From positions 529,932 to 581,845 of the forward strand of contig NZ_LSRS01000002.1 in assembly GCF_009932395.1 (NCBI RefSeq): a stretch of DNA of 51,914 nucleotides, given 5' to 3'. The notes under the pieces were generated by a model. That model did not search any database. It saw only the letters and a list, made by a program, of their open reading frames with translations, and had not been told where the DNA came from. Made by a program: the position numbers and the translations under genes. Positions 36,397-45,093 of this stretch are shown here, piece after piece. Within the stretch, counting starts at the first letter, position 1, and the number at the start of each line of letters is the position of its first letter. This DNA comes from Sporotomaculum syntrophicum. GTDB taxonomy: Bacteria; Bacillota; Desulfotomaculia; Desulfotomaculales; Desulfallaceae.

Positions 36397-37980
36397 TTAG
36401 TATACTTTTGCAACTCCGTATAATAACGGCCAGTCTGTAGGACTTAATATAAAGCCTTGAATTTGGGGTGAGGTAGCAGCGTGGTGCAGGCTATGGTTAA
36501 GGATCAGCCAGGGTGCGTCCTGGTTGATGATTTGCTGCGCCTGGTGGTAAATTTGCTGCCTGGTTTCCGAGTCAGCAGTGCGACGGCCGCTCGCCAGTAA
36601 GGTTTCCAATGCTTTGCCGTGGTAACGGGTGATATTCAGCCCGTTATTGATCTGGTTTTCCGCTAGCAGGGTAGATAGGAAATTATCCGGGTCACCATTG
36701 TCGCTGATCCAACCATATAGAAAAGCGTCCCCCTCCCGGCGGGTCAAGGCCTGTTTGAATTGCTGCCAGGGATAGGCCTGAACCTTTACAGTAATGTTAT
36801 GCCCGGCCAGCGACTTGGCCAGAGCTTCAGCTAAAACTTTACCGCCTCCGGGACTGTAAGGGCGTGGCTCAGTATAAGTAATTAGCGTAAAAGACAGACC
36901 TTTATCAAATCCGGCTTCCTGTAAAAGTTGGGCAGACTTATCCGGTTCGTATTTAACTTGTGTTAATTTAGTGTTATAACCAAGTACGGACGGCGGCAGT
37001 GGTCCATGAGCCGGGCGTGTTTCCTGGGGCCATAAATTTTCTAAAATTTCCTGGTGGTTTATGGAACAAACCACCGCCTGGCGTACAGCAGCCTGGTTAA
37101 ACGGCTCGCGGTCGGTATAGAAGCCAAGGTAGCCGATATCCAGGCCGGTATCCCGCAGCACCGGATACCCCTGAAAACGCAGTTGGGCAGTTTGTGCAAA
37201 GGTGAGGTCGAGGGCGATATCAATTTGGCCGCTGAGCAGCTTTTGCACTCGCTGCTCGGCTGCTGGTTCGCTGATAAATAATATTTCCTCTGTCGGCGGC
37301 GGATCATTCCAGTAATCGAGGTTGGCCTTTAGCAGTATGCCGTTTTCTTCTTGACCGGCATAGCTAAAAGGACCTGTGCCTGCCGGGTGGGCGCCTAATT
37401 TATCAGTGGGCAGGTGTGAGGTAGCCGGGCTGACAATTGGTGCCGCCATAGGCATGGCCAGGTTGTTTAATAATGGCGCATATGGATATTTTAAATGAAA
37501 CTCAATGGTATATTGATCAATTATTTTTATCTTTTCTAACGGGGCGTAAACAAAATCAGAGTAGGTGGTGGCATCCTTGGGCCGGTTGGCTATTTGTTTT
37601 TGTACACTGGCTTGCACTGCCGATGCGTCCAGGGCGATACCGTCATGAAAGCTGACTCCACGGCGCAGGTCAAAGGTGTAAATTAACCCGTCTTCCGATA
37701 CTTTCCAGGACGTCGCCAGGCATGGTTCGATTTGGGCGGTGCCTGGCTTAAACCGCACCAGTCCTTCAAATATGTTGGCTATTAACCGGATTGAGCCGGT
37801 ATCGGTAGCGACTGCCGGATCTAGTGTGGATACGGCGTGCTTTTGTGCAATGATAATGCGTTTGCTGTCGGATGTTTGCGTGGTGGTTGGCATATCTTTA
37901 CCTGTTTTTGATTGAACCAGCAAGGTGAATGTTAATAGGCAAAGAAGGCTAAGAACAAGCAGATTAAAAGGCTTTGTCAT
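36397..37980 (-). CDS. Oligopeptide/nickel-type ABC substrate-binding protein (SBP family 5)
   Basis: 527 residues from ATG 37980; GGGAG lies 10 nt before it and only 1 nt before the other ATG at 37989. The N-terminal MTKPFNLLVLSLLCLLTF is an export signal or membrane anchor; a lipobox is not clear. The family 5 signature is present: ATSWKVSEDGLIYTFDLRRG, then VSFHDGIALDA, and DPDNFLSTLL near the C-terminus. It binds peptides, nickel or similar solutes outside the cell. No permease or ATPase genes accompany it, so it must use a transporter encoded elsewhere. Confidence 0.88.
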   Translation of the reverse strand: MTKPFNLLVLSLLCLLTFTLLVQSKTGKDMPTTTQTSDSKRIIIAQKHAVSTLDPAVATDTGSIRLIANIFEGLVRFKPGTAQIEPCLATSWKVSEDGLIYTFDLRRGVSFHDGIALDASAVQASVQKQIANRPKDATTYSDFVYAPLEKIKIIDQYTIEFHLKYPYAPLLNNLAMPMAAPIVSPATSHLPTDKLGAHPAGTGPFSYAGQEENGILLKANLDYWNDPPPTEEILFISEPAAEQRVQKLLSGQIDIALDLTFAQTAQLRFQGYPVLRDTGLDIGYLGFYTDREPFNQAAVRQAVVCSINHQEILENLWPQETRPAHGPLPPSVLGYNTKLTQVKYEPDKSAQLLQEAGFDKGLSFTLITYTEPRPYSPGGGKVLAEALAKSLAGHNITVKVQAYPWQQFKQALTRREGDAFLYGWISDNGDPDNFLSTLLAENQINNGLNITRYHGKALETLLASGRRTADSETRQQIYHQAQQIINQDAPWLILNHSLHHAATSPQIQGFILSPTDWPLLYGVAKVY

Positions 37981-38184
37981 GTTTATCATCTCCCGTGCAA
38001 TGATTGCTGTCTGCCATAATATACTAATACTGTAAAATTATTAAATATCCTTTTAAATTTATGAGAAAAATAATAATAAAACATAAGCCGTAGCCAGTTA
38101 TTGCGGTTTTTTTATGCTATGTGGCTACACGCTGATGATATATGGTAAGATAGATACATATTTAAATAAGAAGGGAACACAGAT

Positions 38185-39039
38185 ATGAGCCAAGTGCGTT
38201 TTGGTCCGGCAGGAAATAGCGATTCTTTTTATGAGGCGGGTTTTAAGTCCTCTCTGGACATGCCCAGGTGGCTTGCCGGCCTGGGGCTTAATGCTTATGA
38301 ATACCAGTGTGTGCGGGGGGTACATATAAAGGAAGCAACTGCTGTAAAATTAGGTGAGGCAGCCCGCGAGTATAATATAGCGTTAAGCATTCATGCGCCG
38401 TACTATATCAGCCTGGGGAGTGCGGACCCGGGGATCAGGGATAAAACCCGCAAGCACTTCCTGGATTCGATGTGGGCGGCTAAGTGGATGGGGGCGCTGA
38501 CAGTGGTGCTGCATCCGGGAGGAAAGGTGGGGGATGACCGGCCTGCTGCTTTAAGCCGGGCTAAAGAGCACCTGGCAGAGCTGCTGGATATTGCGCGGGT
38601 TGAGGGGCTGGGGGATATCGTGGTGGCACCGGAGACCATGGGTAAGCCGGCTCAGTTAGGTAATCTGGATGAAATTTTGGAACTGTGTACCGTAGAAGGC
38701 AAAGTTATGCCGGCAATTGATTTTGGACATCTTCATGCTGCCGGTGCGGGTGCCTTGAGCGAGGCGGCCGACTTTAATACGGTTCTGGACCGGATTGAGG
38801 CGGCTCTGGGTGTCGGGGCGTTAACCAGCCTGCACATCCATTTTTCTCAAATAGAATTCACCCGGGCCGGGGAGCGCCGGCATCGCACCGTGCTGGATGA
38901 AGGATATGGTCCTGATTTTACCCATTTGGCCAGGTTAATTACTGAACGAAATATGACCCCTACAATAATCTGTGAATCTGCCGGACGGCAGGCTGAGGAC
39001 GCGCTGGTTTACCGGCAAATATATGAATCCATGCAATAA
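38185..39039 (+). CDS. AP endonuclease family 2 (endonuclease IV-like) TIM barrel
   Basis: 284 residues, the usual length for Nfo-like proteins, which cut DNA at abasic sites using three metals. Metal-ligand motifs: SIHAPYYISLGS, VLHPGGKVGDD, APETMGKPAQLGN, AIDFGHLHA, and HIHFSQIEF, with ICESAGRQAED at the end. AAGGGA precedes the ATG. It ends in a terminator that overlaps its stop. It differs from classical endonuclease IV in the N-terminus, so another sugar-isomerase-like activity is not excluded. Confidence 0.8.
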   Translation: MSQVRFGPAGNSDSFYEAGFKSSLDMPRWLAGLGLNAYEYQCVRGVHIKEATAVKLGEAAREYNIALSIHAPYYISLGSADPGIRDKTRKHFLDSMWAAKWMGALTVVLHPGGKVGDDRPAALSRAKEHLAELLDIARVEGLGDIVVAPETMGKPAQLGNLDEILELCTVEGKVMPAIDFGHLHAAGAGALSEAADFNTVLDRIEAALGVGALTSLHIHFSQIEFTRAGERRHRTVLDEGYGPDFTHLARLITERNMTPTIICESAGRQAEDALVYRQIYESMQ

Positions 39040-39066
39040 AAAAGGACGCTGTTTTGCGTCCTTTTT
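39038..39066 (+). terminator. Rho-independent terminator of the endonuclease IV-like gene
   Basis: Stem aaaaaggacgc with gcgtccttttt, loop of six, and a T-run start at the stop codon. Confidence 0.85.
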
Positions 39067-39090
39067 AAGTGGTGTAAAGTAGATAATTTT

Positions 39091-39564
39091 TTAGTGTGTT
39101 TCCACATCCTGTGCGCCATAACGTCTCAGCGTGTCGGCGGCTTCGTTAATGCGGTTGTCCTCGGTGCGGACAGAAACTAAAATGTTGCCTTGCTTAACTC
39201 TATCCTCATAAAACTGGCTGCGCTCCTGGGGGATACCCCAGTCTACCAGACCGCCGGCAATGCCACCGGTGGCGGCACCGGAAAGCAGACCGGCAATGGG
39301 GCCGGCGGCAATCAGCGGTCCAATGCCCGGGATGGCCAGTGCGCCTGCACCCACGGCGAGACCTGCCAGCCCGCCCAATACCCCGCCGGTGGTGACGCCA
39401 TCAGTGACGCTATTGTTACCCATAGTGGTGTATTGATTATTTTCTCTGTTTTGCCCGTCCCTGGCAATGATAGATATGTCTTTGTCAAATCCCTTTTGGC
39501 GCAGCTCGGCTACTGCTTTTTCAGCTGCATCTTGGTTGGGGAAAGTGCTTAATACTGTTTTCAT
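39091..39564 (-). CDS. General stress protein, YflT-like with glycine-zipper segment
   Basis: 157 residues from ATG 39564, where AGGAGG lies 8 nt upstream; an upstream in-frame ATG at 39711 is rejected. The N-terminus MKTVLSTFPNQDAAEKAVAELRQKGF is the GSP17M/YflT type. Residues ~55-105 are a Gly/Ala-rich membrane-like stretch (GGVLGGLAGLAVGAGALAIP with GxxxG repeats). The C-terminus is a second alpha-beta domain (GNILVSVRTEDNRINEAADT). Such proteins are induced by stress; the mechanism is unknown. Confidence 0.8.
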   Translation of the reverse strand: MKTVLSTFPNQDAAEKAVAELRQKGFDKDISIIARDGQNRENNQYTTMGNNSVTDGVTTGGVLGGLAGLAVGAGALAIPGIGPLIAAGPIAGLLSGAATGGIAGGLVDWGIPQERSQFYEDRVKQGNILVSVRTEDNRINEAADTLRRYGAQDVETH

Positions 39565-39739
39565 ATTGATAACCTCCTTTAACCAGTACTTTTTTAATAT
39601 CTCACGCTGTCCGGGATAATATGCGTAAAGGTATAAAAATAACGTTAAATGTAGAATTATACGGTTTATTTTTTTCCAGGGTTTGATATAATAAACTTTG
39701 TTGTTTTGCAAAAATTAGTACTGGAAGGGGATTATCAGC

Positions 39740-40198
39740 ATGTTACCGACCCCAAAGAAGTTTTTTTTAACAGCCGCTGCCGCGGAAGGTCATAGCGAAC
39801 TAACCGCGTTTGATAATGCATTGCTGGCAGGTAAAATAGGCAATATTAACTTGCTCAAAGTAAGCAGTATCTTACCTCCCGCTGCGGAATACGATCCTGA
39901 TTTAGTCATTCCACCCGGATCACTGGTACCCACTGCTTACGGGTATATTTGCAGTGATGTGCCGGGCGAGCTGATTGCTGCTGCGGTAGGAGTGGGTTTT
40001 TCTGAGGACACCTTTGGCGTGATAATGGAAACTGCCGGGCGCTGCAGCCGTGATGAGGTAGTGGCGAAAATTGAATCTATGCTCCGGGAGGCCTTTATAT
40101 CGCGGGGTATGGAGTTAAAGGATATGAAAATCGCCGCCGTAGAGCACCGGGTAGAAAAAGTGGGCTGCGCACTGGCGGCTGTGCCGATGTACTATTAA
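39740..40198 (+). CDS. pdaD: Pyruvoyl-dependent arginine decarboxylase
   Basis: 152 residues, the size of PdaD. The proenzyme cleaves itself between two serines to create the pyruvoyl group; here the site is in LLKVSSILPPAAE (Ser-Ser at about residues 43-44). Other family marks are PKKFFLTAAAAEGHSE, GSLVPTAYGYICSD and AVGVGFSEDTFGVIMET. It converts arginine to agmatine. AAGGGG precedes the ATG. First gene of an operon with speE and speB, giving the agmatine route to putrescine and spermidine. Confidence 0.94.
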   Translation: MLPTPKKFFLTAAAAEGHSELTAFDNALLAGKIGNINLLKVSSILPPAAEYDPDLVIPPGSLVPTAYGYICSDVPGELIAAAVGVGFSEDTFGVIMETAGRCSRDEVVAKIESMLREAFISRGMELKDMKIAAVEHRVEKVGCALAAVPMYY

Positions 40199-40219
40199 AT
40201 GGTTCAGGAGGGATAACAG

Positions 40220-41056
40220 TTGGAGGTATGGTTCACTGAAGATCAAACTAATGATTTACGGATTGGCTGCAGGGTGAGGGAGGTCCTGTTCAGTGACGTT
40301 TCACCCTTTCAAAAAGTAGCGGTTCTGGATACTGTTGAATTCGGGCGTATGCTTACCCTGGACAATGTAATCCAGACTAACCTAAAGGATGAATTTGTTT
40401 ATCATGAAATGATTACCCATGTGGGTCTAAACACCCATCCCAATCCCAAAAAAGTGCTGGTGATCGGCGGCGGGGACGGGGGCGCAGTACGGGAAATAGT
40501 TAAGCACCAGGGCATTGAGCGGGTTGTACACGTTGAAATTGACCAGATGGTCATTGACGTGGCAAAAAAATTCTTTCCCGAGTTGAGCTGCGGCTTTGCC
40601 GACCCCCGGGTGGAAATAGTGGTGGATGATGGTATCAAACATGTGAAGGATAACAAAGGTGTTTATGATATGATCATCGTTGATTCCACCGACCCGGTTG
40701 GCCCGGCGGTGGGTCTTTTTAGCGAAGAGTTTTATCGCAGCGTTTTCGAGGCGCTGACCGGGGACGGGCTATTTGTTGCCCAGACAGAATCGCCTTTCTT
40801 CAACAGTGAGCTAATTAAGCAAATAACCGCCACTGTTAACGGTATATTTCCGGTGACCAGGTTATACTGGGCGGTGGTCCCAACCTATCCCGGAGGCTAT
40901 TGGACCTTTACTATGGGCTCTAAAATGTATGACCCTAAGACGGTGGTCTTGGATGAAGCTAAAATTGCTGCCCTTAACACCAAGTGGTATTCGTCTGAAA
41001 TTCACCGTACTGCTTTTATGCTACAGCCCTTTGTCAAGGAATTATTGCCGAGATAA
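40220..41056 (+). CDS. speE: Spermidine synthase (polyamine aminopropyltransferase)
   Basis: 278 residues from a TTG at 40220 with AGGAGG 7 nt before it. It transfers an aminopropyl group from decarboxylated AdoMet to putrescine. Motifs: LTLDNVIQTNLKDEFVYHEM, the nucleotide loop VLVIGGGDGGAVREIVKH, DDGIKHV and IIVDSTDPVGPAVGLF with the catalytic Asp, and YPGGYWTFTMGSK. It follows pdaD by 21 nt. No AdoMet decarboxylase is in the window, so that must lie elsewhere. Confidence 0.96.
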   Translation: MEVWFTEDQTNDLRIGCRVREVLFSDVSPFQKVAVLDTVEFGRMLTLDNVIQTNLKDEFVYHEMITHVGLNTHPNPKKVLVIGGGDGGAVREIVKHQGIERVVHVEIDQMVIDVAKKFFPELSCGFADPRVEIVVDDGIKHVKDNKGVYDMIIVDSTDPVGPAVGLFSEEFYRSVFEALTGDGLFVAQTESPFFNSELIKQITATVNGIFPVTRLYWAVVPTYPGGYWTFTMGSKMYDPKTVVLDEAKIAALNTKWYSSEIHRTAFMLQPFVKELLPR

Positions 41057-41077
41057 TAATATCGGAGGGTTCGGATA

Positions 41078-41950
41078 ATGGACGACCTTTTAGAACGCTG
41101 TGGCGGTTTTATGGGGGCTACTACTGACTATCGGCTGTCACGAGTGGTTCTGCTAGGTGCACCGATGGATTTTACTGTTAGCTACCGGCCGGGTACCCGC
41201 TCCGGACCTCGACGCATCCGGGAGGTTTCCATAGGTTTGGAGGAATATAGTCCTTACCAGCATAAAGATTTGAAGAATTACAGCTATTACGATGCCGGCG
41301 ATGTACTGCTGCCCTTCGGTAACGTATCCCAAAGTCTGCTCCGGATGGAGGAAGTGATTGGCCGTCTTCTAAAGGACGATAAATTCCTGCTGATCTTGGG
41401 CGGAGAACATTTAATTACCCTGGCACCGGTTAAGCAAATGGCTAATAAATACCCTGACCTGACTGTGTTGCATTTTGACGCTCATGCCGACCTGCGCAGC
41501 GATTACCTTGGGGAAACTATGTCCCATGCCACGGTGATGCGCCGGGTGGCGGAGGTGGTAGGCAGCCATAACCTATACCAGTTCGGGATCCGATCCGGCA
41601 CTGCTGAGGAATTCGATTATGGGCGGGAAAACACCGGGTTTTACTCATTTGAGATACTCAACCCGCTGAGGAAAGTAGTTGACCGGCTACACGGGCGCCC
41701 GGTTTATGTGACCCTGGATATCGACGTTGTTGACCCGGCTTTTGCTCCGGGTACGGGTACGCCTGAGCCGGGCGGGTGCAGTTCTTCGGAAATTATCGCG
41801 GCGTTGCATATGCTTAAGGATTTAAATGTGGTGGGTATGGATTTGGTTGAGGTTTGCCCGGTGTATGACCAGACAGACCGCACTGCATTGCTGGCGGCCA
41901 AGTTGGTGAGGGAGGCAATTTTGCTGTTTGGCAAAGAAAATTCCATTTGA
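41078..41950 (+). CDS. speB: Agmatinase
   Basis: 290 residues of the ureohydrolase fold, which splits agmatine to putrescine and urea with a two-manganese centre. Metal ligands: His in LGGEHLITLAPV, HFDAHADLR (D-x-H-x-D), and TLDIDVVDPAFAPGTGTPEP. SHATVMRRV is also typical. CGGAGGG precedes the ATG, 21 nt after speE. It is the last gene of the polyamine operon and is followed by tRNA genes. Confidence 0.95.
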   Translation: MDDLLERCGGFMGATTDYRLSRVVLLGAPMDFTVSYRPGTRSGPRRIREVSIGLEEYSPYQHKDLKNYSYYDAGDVLLPFGNVSQSLLRMEEVIGRLLKDDKFLLILGGEHLITLAPVKQMANKYPDLTVLHFDAHADLRSDYLGETMSHATVMRRVAEVVGSHNLYQFGIRSGTAEEFDYGRENTGFYSFEILNPLRKVVDRLHGRPVYVTLDIDVVDPAFAPGTGTPEPGGCSSSEIIAALHMLKDLNVVGMDLVEVCPVYDQTDRTALLAAKLVREAILLFGKENSI

Positions 41951-42026
41951 CATAAAAGCATTTTTTTTGTATACTTAACATTGTCAGTGAACTGGGTGCC
42001 TTGGTAAACCGGTTCAAAGCAAGTGC

Positions 42027-42103
42027 GGAGCTGTGGTGTAGCGGTCTAACATGTCGGCCTGTCACGCCGAAGATCGCGGGTTCGATTCCCGTCAGCTCCG
42101 CCA
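42027..42103 (+). tRNA. tRNA-Asp (GTC)
   Basis: 77 nt with encoded CCA. Acceptor ggagctg pairs with cagctcc, discriminator g. Anticodon loop cctGTCacg gives GTC. T-arm gggttcgattccc is normal. First of three tightly spaced tRNA genes. Confidence 0.97.
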
Positions 42104-42109
42104 GTATAA

Positions 42110-42185
<76 letters not shown>

Positions 42186-42188
42186 TAT

Positions 42189-42263
42189 GCGGAAGTAGCT
42201 CAGTGGTAGAGCATCGCCTTGCCAAGGCGAGGGTCGCGGGTTCGAATCCCGTCTTCCGCTCCA
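42189..42263 (+). tRNA. tRNA-Gly (GCC)
   Basis: 75 nt with encoded CCA. Acceptor gcggaag pairs with cttccgc, discriminator t. Anticodon loop cttGCCaag gives GCC. Last tRNA of the trio. Confidence 0.97.
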
Positions 42264-42277
42264 GTTTATAAAAGAAT

Positions 42278-42304
42278 AACCTGCCAAATGGCGGGTTTTT
42301 TTTT
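42278..42304 (+). terminator. Terminator of the tRNA cluster
   Basis: Stem aacctgcc (42278-42285) with ggcgggtt (42290-42297), one G-U-like mismatch tolerated, followed by nine T. Confidence 0.85.
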
Positions 42305-42413
42305 GCCTTACTAGCCTTCCCTTTCTTTACTTTTCCCTGCCCTCCGTATGCGCAGTCACAGATTAACCCGCGGTGGAATAACATGTTAACTAACCAAATA
42401 AGGAGGTATGGTC

Positions 42414-43748
42414 ATGTTATTCTACCAAGTCGAATGGCTGCGGGAAAACAGGCTTAAGTTATGCTCAACACTAAAGAAAAGGGTATTAGCAGAGTATAAA
42501 CCTATTAAATTTATACCGTGTTTCCTGCAGGATTGGGTGTATAAGTTAAAAAGAAAGCTGCACAAGCACAAGGTGATTATTCAGTTCGATCCCTTGGTCA
42601 GGAATGCGGGTAGCCTGCGTACACTTTCCAGCATACTGGGGTTTAAAGCGAATAGAGAGCTGGATATTATTAATGCCGTGTCCGCTGAACTTAGCACTGA
42701 GAAACTGGAAAAAGTGGCGCAGCATAAGTCCGTAGTAAAGGTCTGGTATGATTATGAGGTAAGGGCGCTTTTAAATATCGCTGCCCCAACAGTAGGTGCC
42801 CCGGATTTGTGGCAGTCTCCGGGTGAAGTACCATATACTGGGGCCGGGGTAACGGTAGCGGTTATTGATACGGGAATTTATCCTCATCCTGATTTAGCTG
42901 GCCGGGTTACCTATTTTAAGGATTTTGTAAACAATAAAACTGAAGCTTATGACGATAACGGCCATGGTACTCATGTAGCCGGTTGTGTTGCCGGGAATGG
43001 CAGTTGCTCGGCCGGCAAATTTCGGGGCACGGCGCCGGGGGCAAATTTGATAGGCCTTCGGGTGCTGGGCAAATACGGTTCGGGTAGTCTTTCCACCATC
43101 ATTCATGCAGTGCAATGGTGCAGGGATAACCGGGAGCAGTATAATATTAAGGTAGCTAACCTATCCCTGGGAGGTGCTGCAGAGCAGTCATATAAAGACG
43201 ACCCGCTGTGCCAGGCGGTGGAAGAACTCTGGCGTTCGGGTGTGGTTGTTTGCGCTGCTGCCGGTAACGAAGGTCCTGACAATAATACCATTGGTAGCCC
43301 GGCCATTGACCCGATTGTGATAACCGTAGGAGCTACTAATGACTTTAATTCCACTGATATAAGCGATGATGAAGTGGCGGATTTCTCCAGCCGTGGACCA
43401 ACCGTTGATGGACTTGCCAAACCAGACCTGGTGACACCGGGCACCAATATTATTTCTCTGCGCTCGCCTGGTTCGCATTTGGATAGAAGTAACAATGTTT
43501 CCCGGTATGATGATAACTATACCGTCTTATCCGGTACCTCGATGGCTACCCCCATTTGCGCCGGTGTGGCGGCTTTACTGCTGGAGGTTAAACCGGATCT
43601 CAGCCCTGACCAGGTTAAGGAAATTCTGATAAGCTCCAGTCGTCCCTTTAATCAATATACGGTCAACGATCAGGGGGCCGGTTTGGTAGATGCAGCGGCG
43701 GCATTAAAGCTAGTACCAGAAGAGCAGCCCGCGCCTACAGCTGATTAG
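42414..43748 (+). CDS. aprX: Intracellular subtilisin-like serine protease AprX
   Basis: 444 residues from ATG 42414 with AGGAGG 7 nt upstream; the ATG at 42408 is too close to it. The product matches Bacillus AprX over its length, including an N-terminal region without signal peptide (YKPIKFIPCFLQDWVY), a short propeptide-like domain, and the S8 catalytic triad: Asp in VAVIDTGIYPHPD, His in DDNGHGTHVAG and Ser in LSGTSMATPICAG. It acts in the cytosol; in Bacillus it appears in late stationary phase. It lies between tRNA genes. Confidence 0.95.
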   Translation: MLFYQVEWLRENRLKLCSTLKKRVLAEYKPIKFIPCFLQDWVYKLKRKLHKHKVIIQFDPLVRNAGSLRTLSSILGFKANRELDIINAVSAELSTEKLEKVAQHKSVVKVWYDYEVRALLNIAAPTVGAPDLWQSPGEVPYTGAGVTVAVIDTGIYPHPDLAGRVTYFKDFVNNKTEAYDDNGHGTHVAGCVAGNGSCSAGKFRGTAPGANLIGLRVLGKYGSGSLSTIIHAVQWCRDNREQYNIKVANLSLGGAAEQSYKDDPLCQAVEELWRSGVVVCAAAGNEGPDNNTIGSPAIDPIVITVGATNDFNSTDISDDEVADFSSRGPTVDGLAKPDLVTPGTNIISLRSPGSHLDRSNNVSRYDDNYTVLSGTSMATPICAGVAALLLEVKPDLSPDQVKEILISSSRPFNQYTVNDQGAGLVDAAAALKLVPEEQPAPTAD

Positions 43749-43783
43749 AAAGGATGCGTTCTTTATGCATCCTTTCTAATCAG
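43741..43783 (+). terminator. Terminator overlapping the aprX stop
   Basis: A perfect 17-bp stem (43741-43757 with 43767-43783) starts inside the last codons of aprX and is followed by cctttt. Confidence 0.85.
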
Positions 43784-43903
43784 TCCTTTTAATGGTGATC
43801 TGTAACTTGAACCATTTATAATGCCTGGTTCAAATTACCCCCTTGACTGACCGGCGGTAATTTGCTAATATTATTATTGCCGATGCAGAGGTCAATGAAA
43901 TAA

Positions 43904-43978
43904 GGCGACATAGCCAAGTGGTAAGGCAGAGGACTGCAAATCCTTTATCCCCCGGTTCAAATCCGGGTGTCGCCTCCA
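43904..43978 (+). tRNA. tRNA-Cys (GCA)
   Basis: 75 nt with encoded CCA. Acceptor ggcgaca pairs with tgtcgcc, discriminator t. Anticodon loop actGCAaat gives GCA. T-arm ccggttcaaatccgg. Confidence 0.97.
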
Positions 43979-43990
43979 ATTTTTTATGAG

Positions 43991-44030
43991 AAGGATTATA
44001 ACGTTTTTTAGCGTTATAATCCTTTTTTTA
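43991..44030 (+). terminator. Terminator of tRNA-Cys
   Basis: Perfect 13-bp stem, aaggattataacg (43991-44003) with cgttataatcctt (44012-44024), followed by seven T. Confidence 0.9.
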
Positions 44031-44597
44031 TATGCTCCTTAAACAAGACAATTTGGCACACGAAGTTTTGAAAATGAACGATAATTTAGCATCAAGCCAA
44101 ACACTGTTTTGTAAAGTCCTTAGCTAGGGATTACACCATAGAGGTTAATAATAAAGTGTGAGTGACAGTAACCCAGGTGTTATCCTTTTTTTCATCCTCA
44201 GGCTAATCATTCTTCCATCCTATTGTGTGATTATATTTGTTCCTTATTTCCTCTACAATACAATTGTCGTATTCTAGTAGTTACTTCTAATGTGGGTGAG
44301 AGTGGTGTAAGTGATCGTTATGCTTAAAAAAGCATAACGATCACTTTAAAATAATAGTACAACAATATTTATAGTTTTATAATTATGAAAGTACCTGTTA
44401 AGACGACTAAGGGTTATGCTTAAAAAACATAAGGAAAGCATTTAAATTAATAAGCAGTAAAACTGTGGTCTTTTAAGATAGTTTGGCAGAGATGTTCAAA
44501 AGATTGGGTGGATGCCACTTCTCATAATTTATAATAAAAACAAATACTTAATAATTTATCGGTTATCTTCTGCTTTGTTATTTCTGGGGGTGACAAC
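44031..44597. other. Intergenic region upstream of the YezD-like gene
   Basis: AT-rich, no gene seen. It contains a perfect 17-bp hairpin at 44309-44346 (listed separately) and a partial echo of its loop region (gttatgcttaaaaaacataa) near 44412-44431. Confidence 0.45.
44309..44346. repeat. Perfect 17-bp hairpin
   Basis: Arms 44309-44325 and 44330-44346 with an aaaa loop, flanked by A/T-rich sequence. It resembles a terminator, but no gene ends nearby, so it may be the end of a small unannotated transcript. Confidence 0.5.
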
Positions 44598-44765
44598 TTG
44601 ATACATGTTAATAAGAAGATCGCTGAAAAAGAGACTATTCCAGCAGTGTTACAACAAAAAATAATTGCTGCAATAAAAAGTTTAAAATTTGGTTCAGTCA
44701 ATATTATAGTTCAGGATGGACAAATAATTCAGATTGAGAAATTGGAGAAAGAACGTTTCAAATAA
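44598..44765 (+). CDS. YezD-family small protein (DUF2292)
   Basis: 55 residues from a TTG at 44598 with GGGGGTGA ~6 nt upstream. The C-terminal ~35 residues (IIAAIKSLKFGSVNIIVQDG, then QIIQIEKLEKERF) match the YezD/DUF2292 pattern: helix, then G-S-V-x-I-x-V-Q-D-G strand pair, then an I-x-x-x-E-K-x-R tail. It is followed by a terminator and lies 330 nt before the BamB-like gene. Its function is unknown; in other genomes such genes often sit near sulfur metabolism. Confidence 0.8.
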   Translation: MIHVNKKIAEKETIPAVLQQKIIAAIKSLKFGSVNIIVQDGQIIQIEKLEKERFK

Positions 44766-44831
44766 TTTTGTTTTTTAGTTCCGATTTATTAATTTGATAC
44801 TCTGTTTTAGTTAGTTGACCAGACAAACTGG

Positions 44832-44874
44832 AGGCTAAGGAATTGTTTAATTTAACAATTCCTTAGCCTTTTTC
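44832..44874 (+). terminator. Terminator of the YezD-like gene
   Basis: A perfect 16-bp stem, 44832-44847 with 44854-44869, is followed by ttttt. Confidence 0.9.
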
Positions 44875-45093
44875 AATTAATAAGGTAGATAAGAAGTTTA
44901 ACTAACTGCAGTTTGCTCTAAAACAAGTTGAACATCTTTGACGAACCTATCGATTACTAAAGAAAACATTAAGGGAGGGGGGTATATAGTAACAGGACTT
45001 ATCTTCACCGGTCGTAATGCCTAAATGTTCGAATGGTTAAAATTTTGTTGCGTTGATGCCAAATGGATAAAAAAGTTATAGAGGGGTTGAAAA

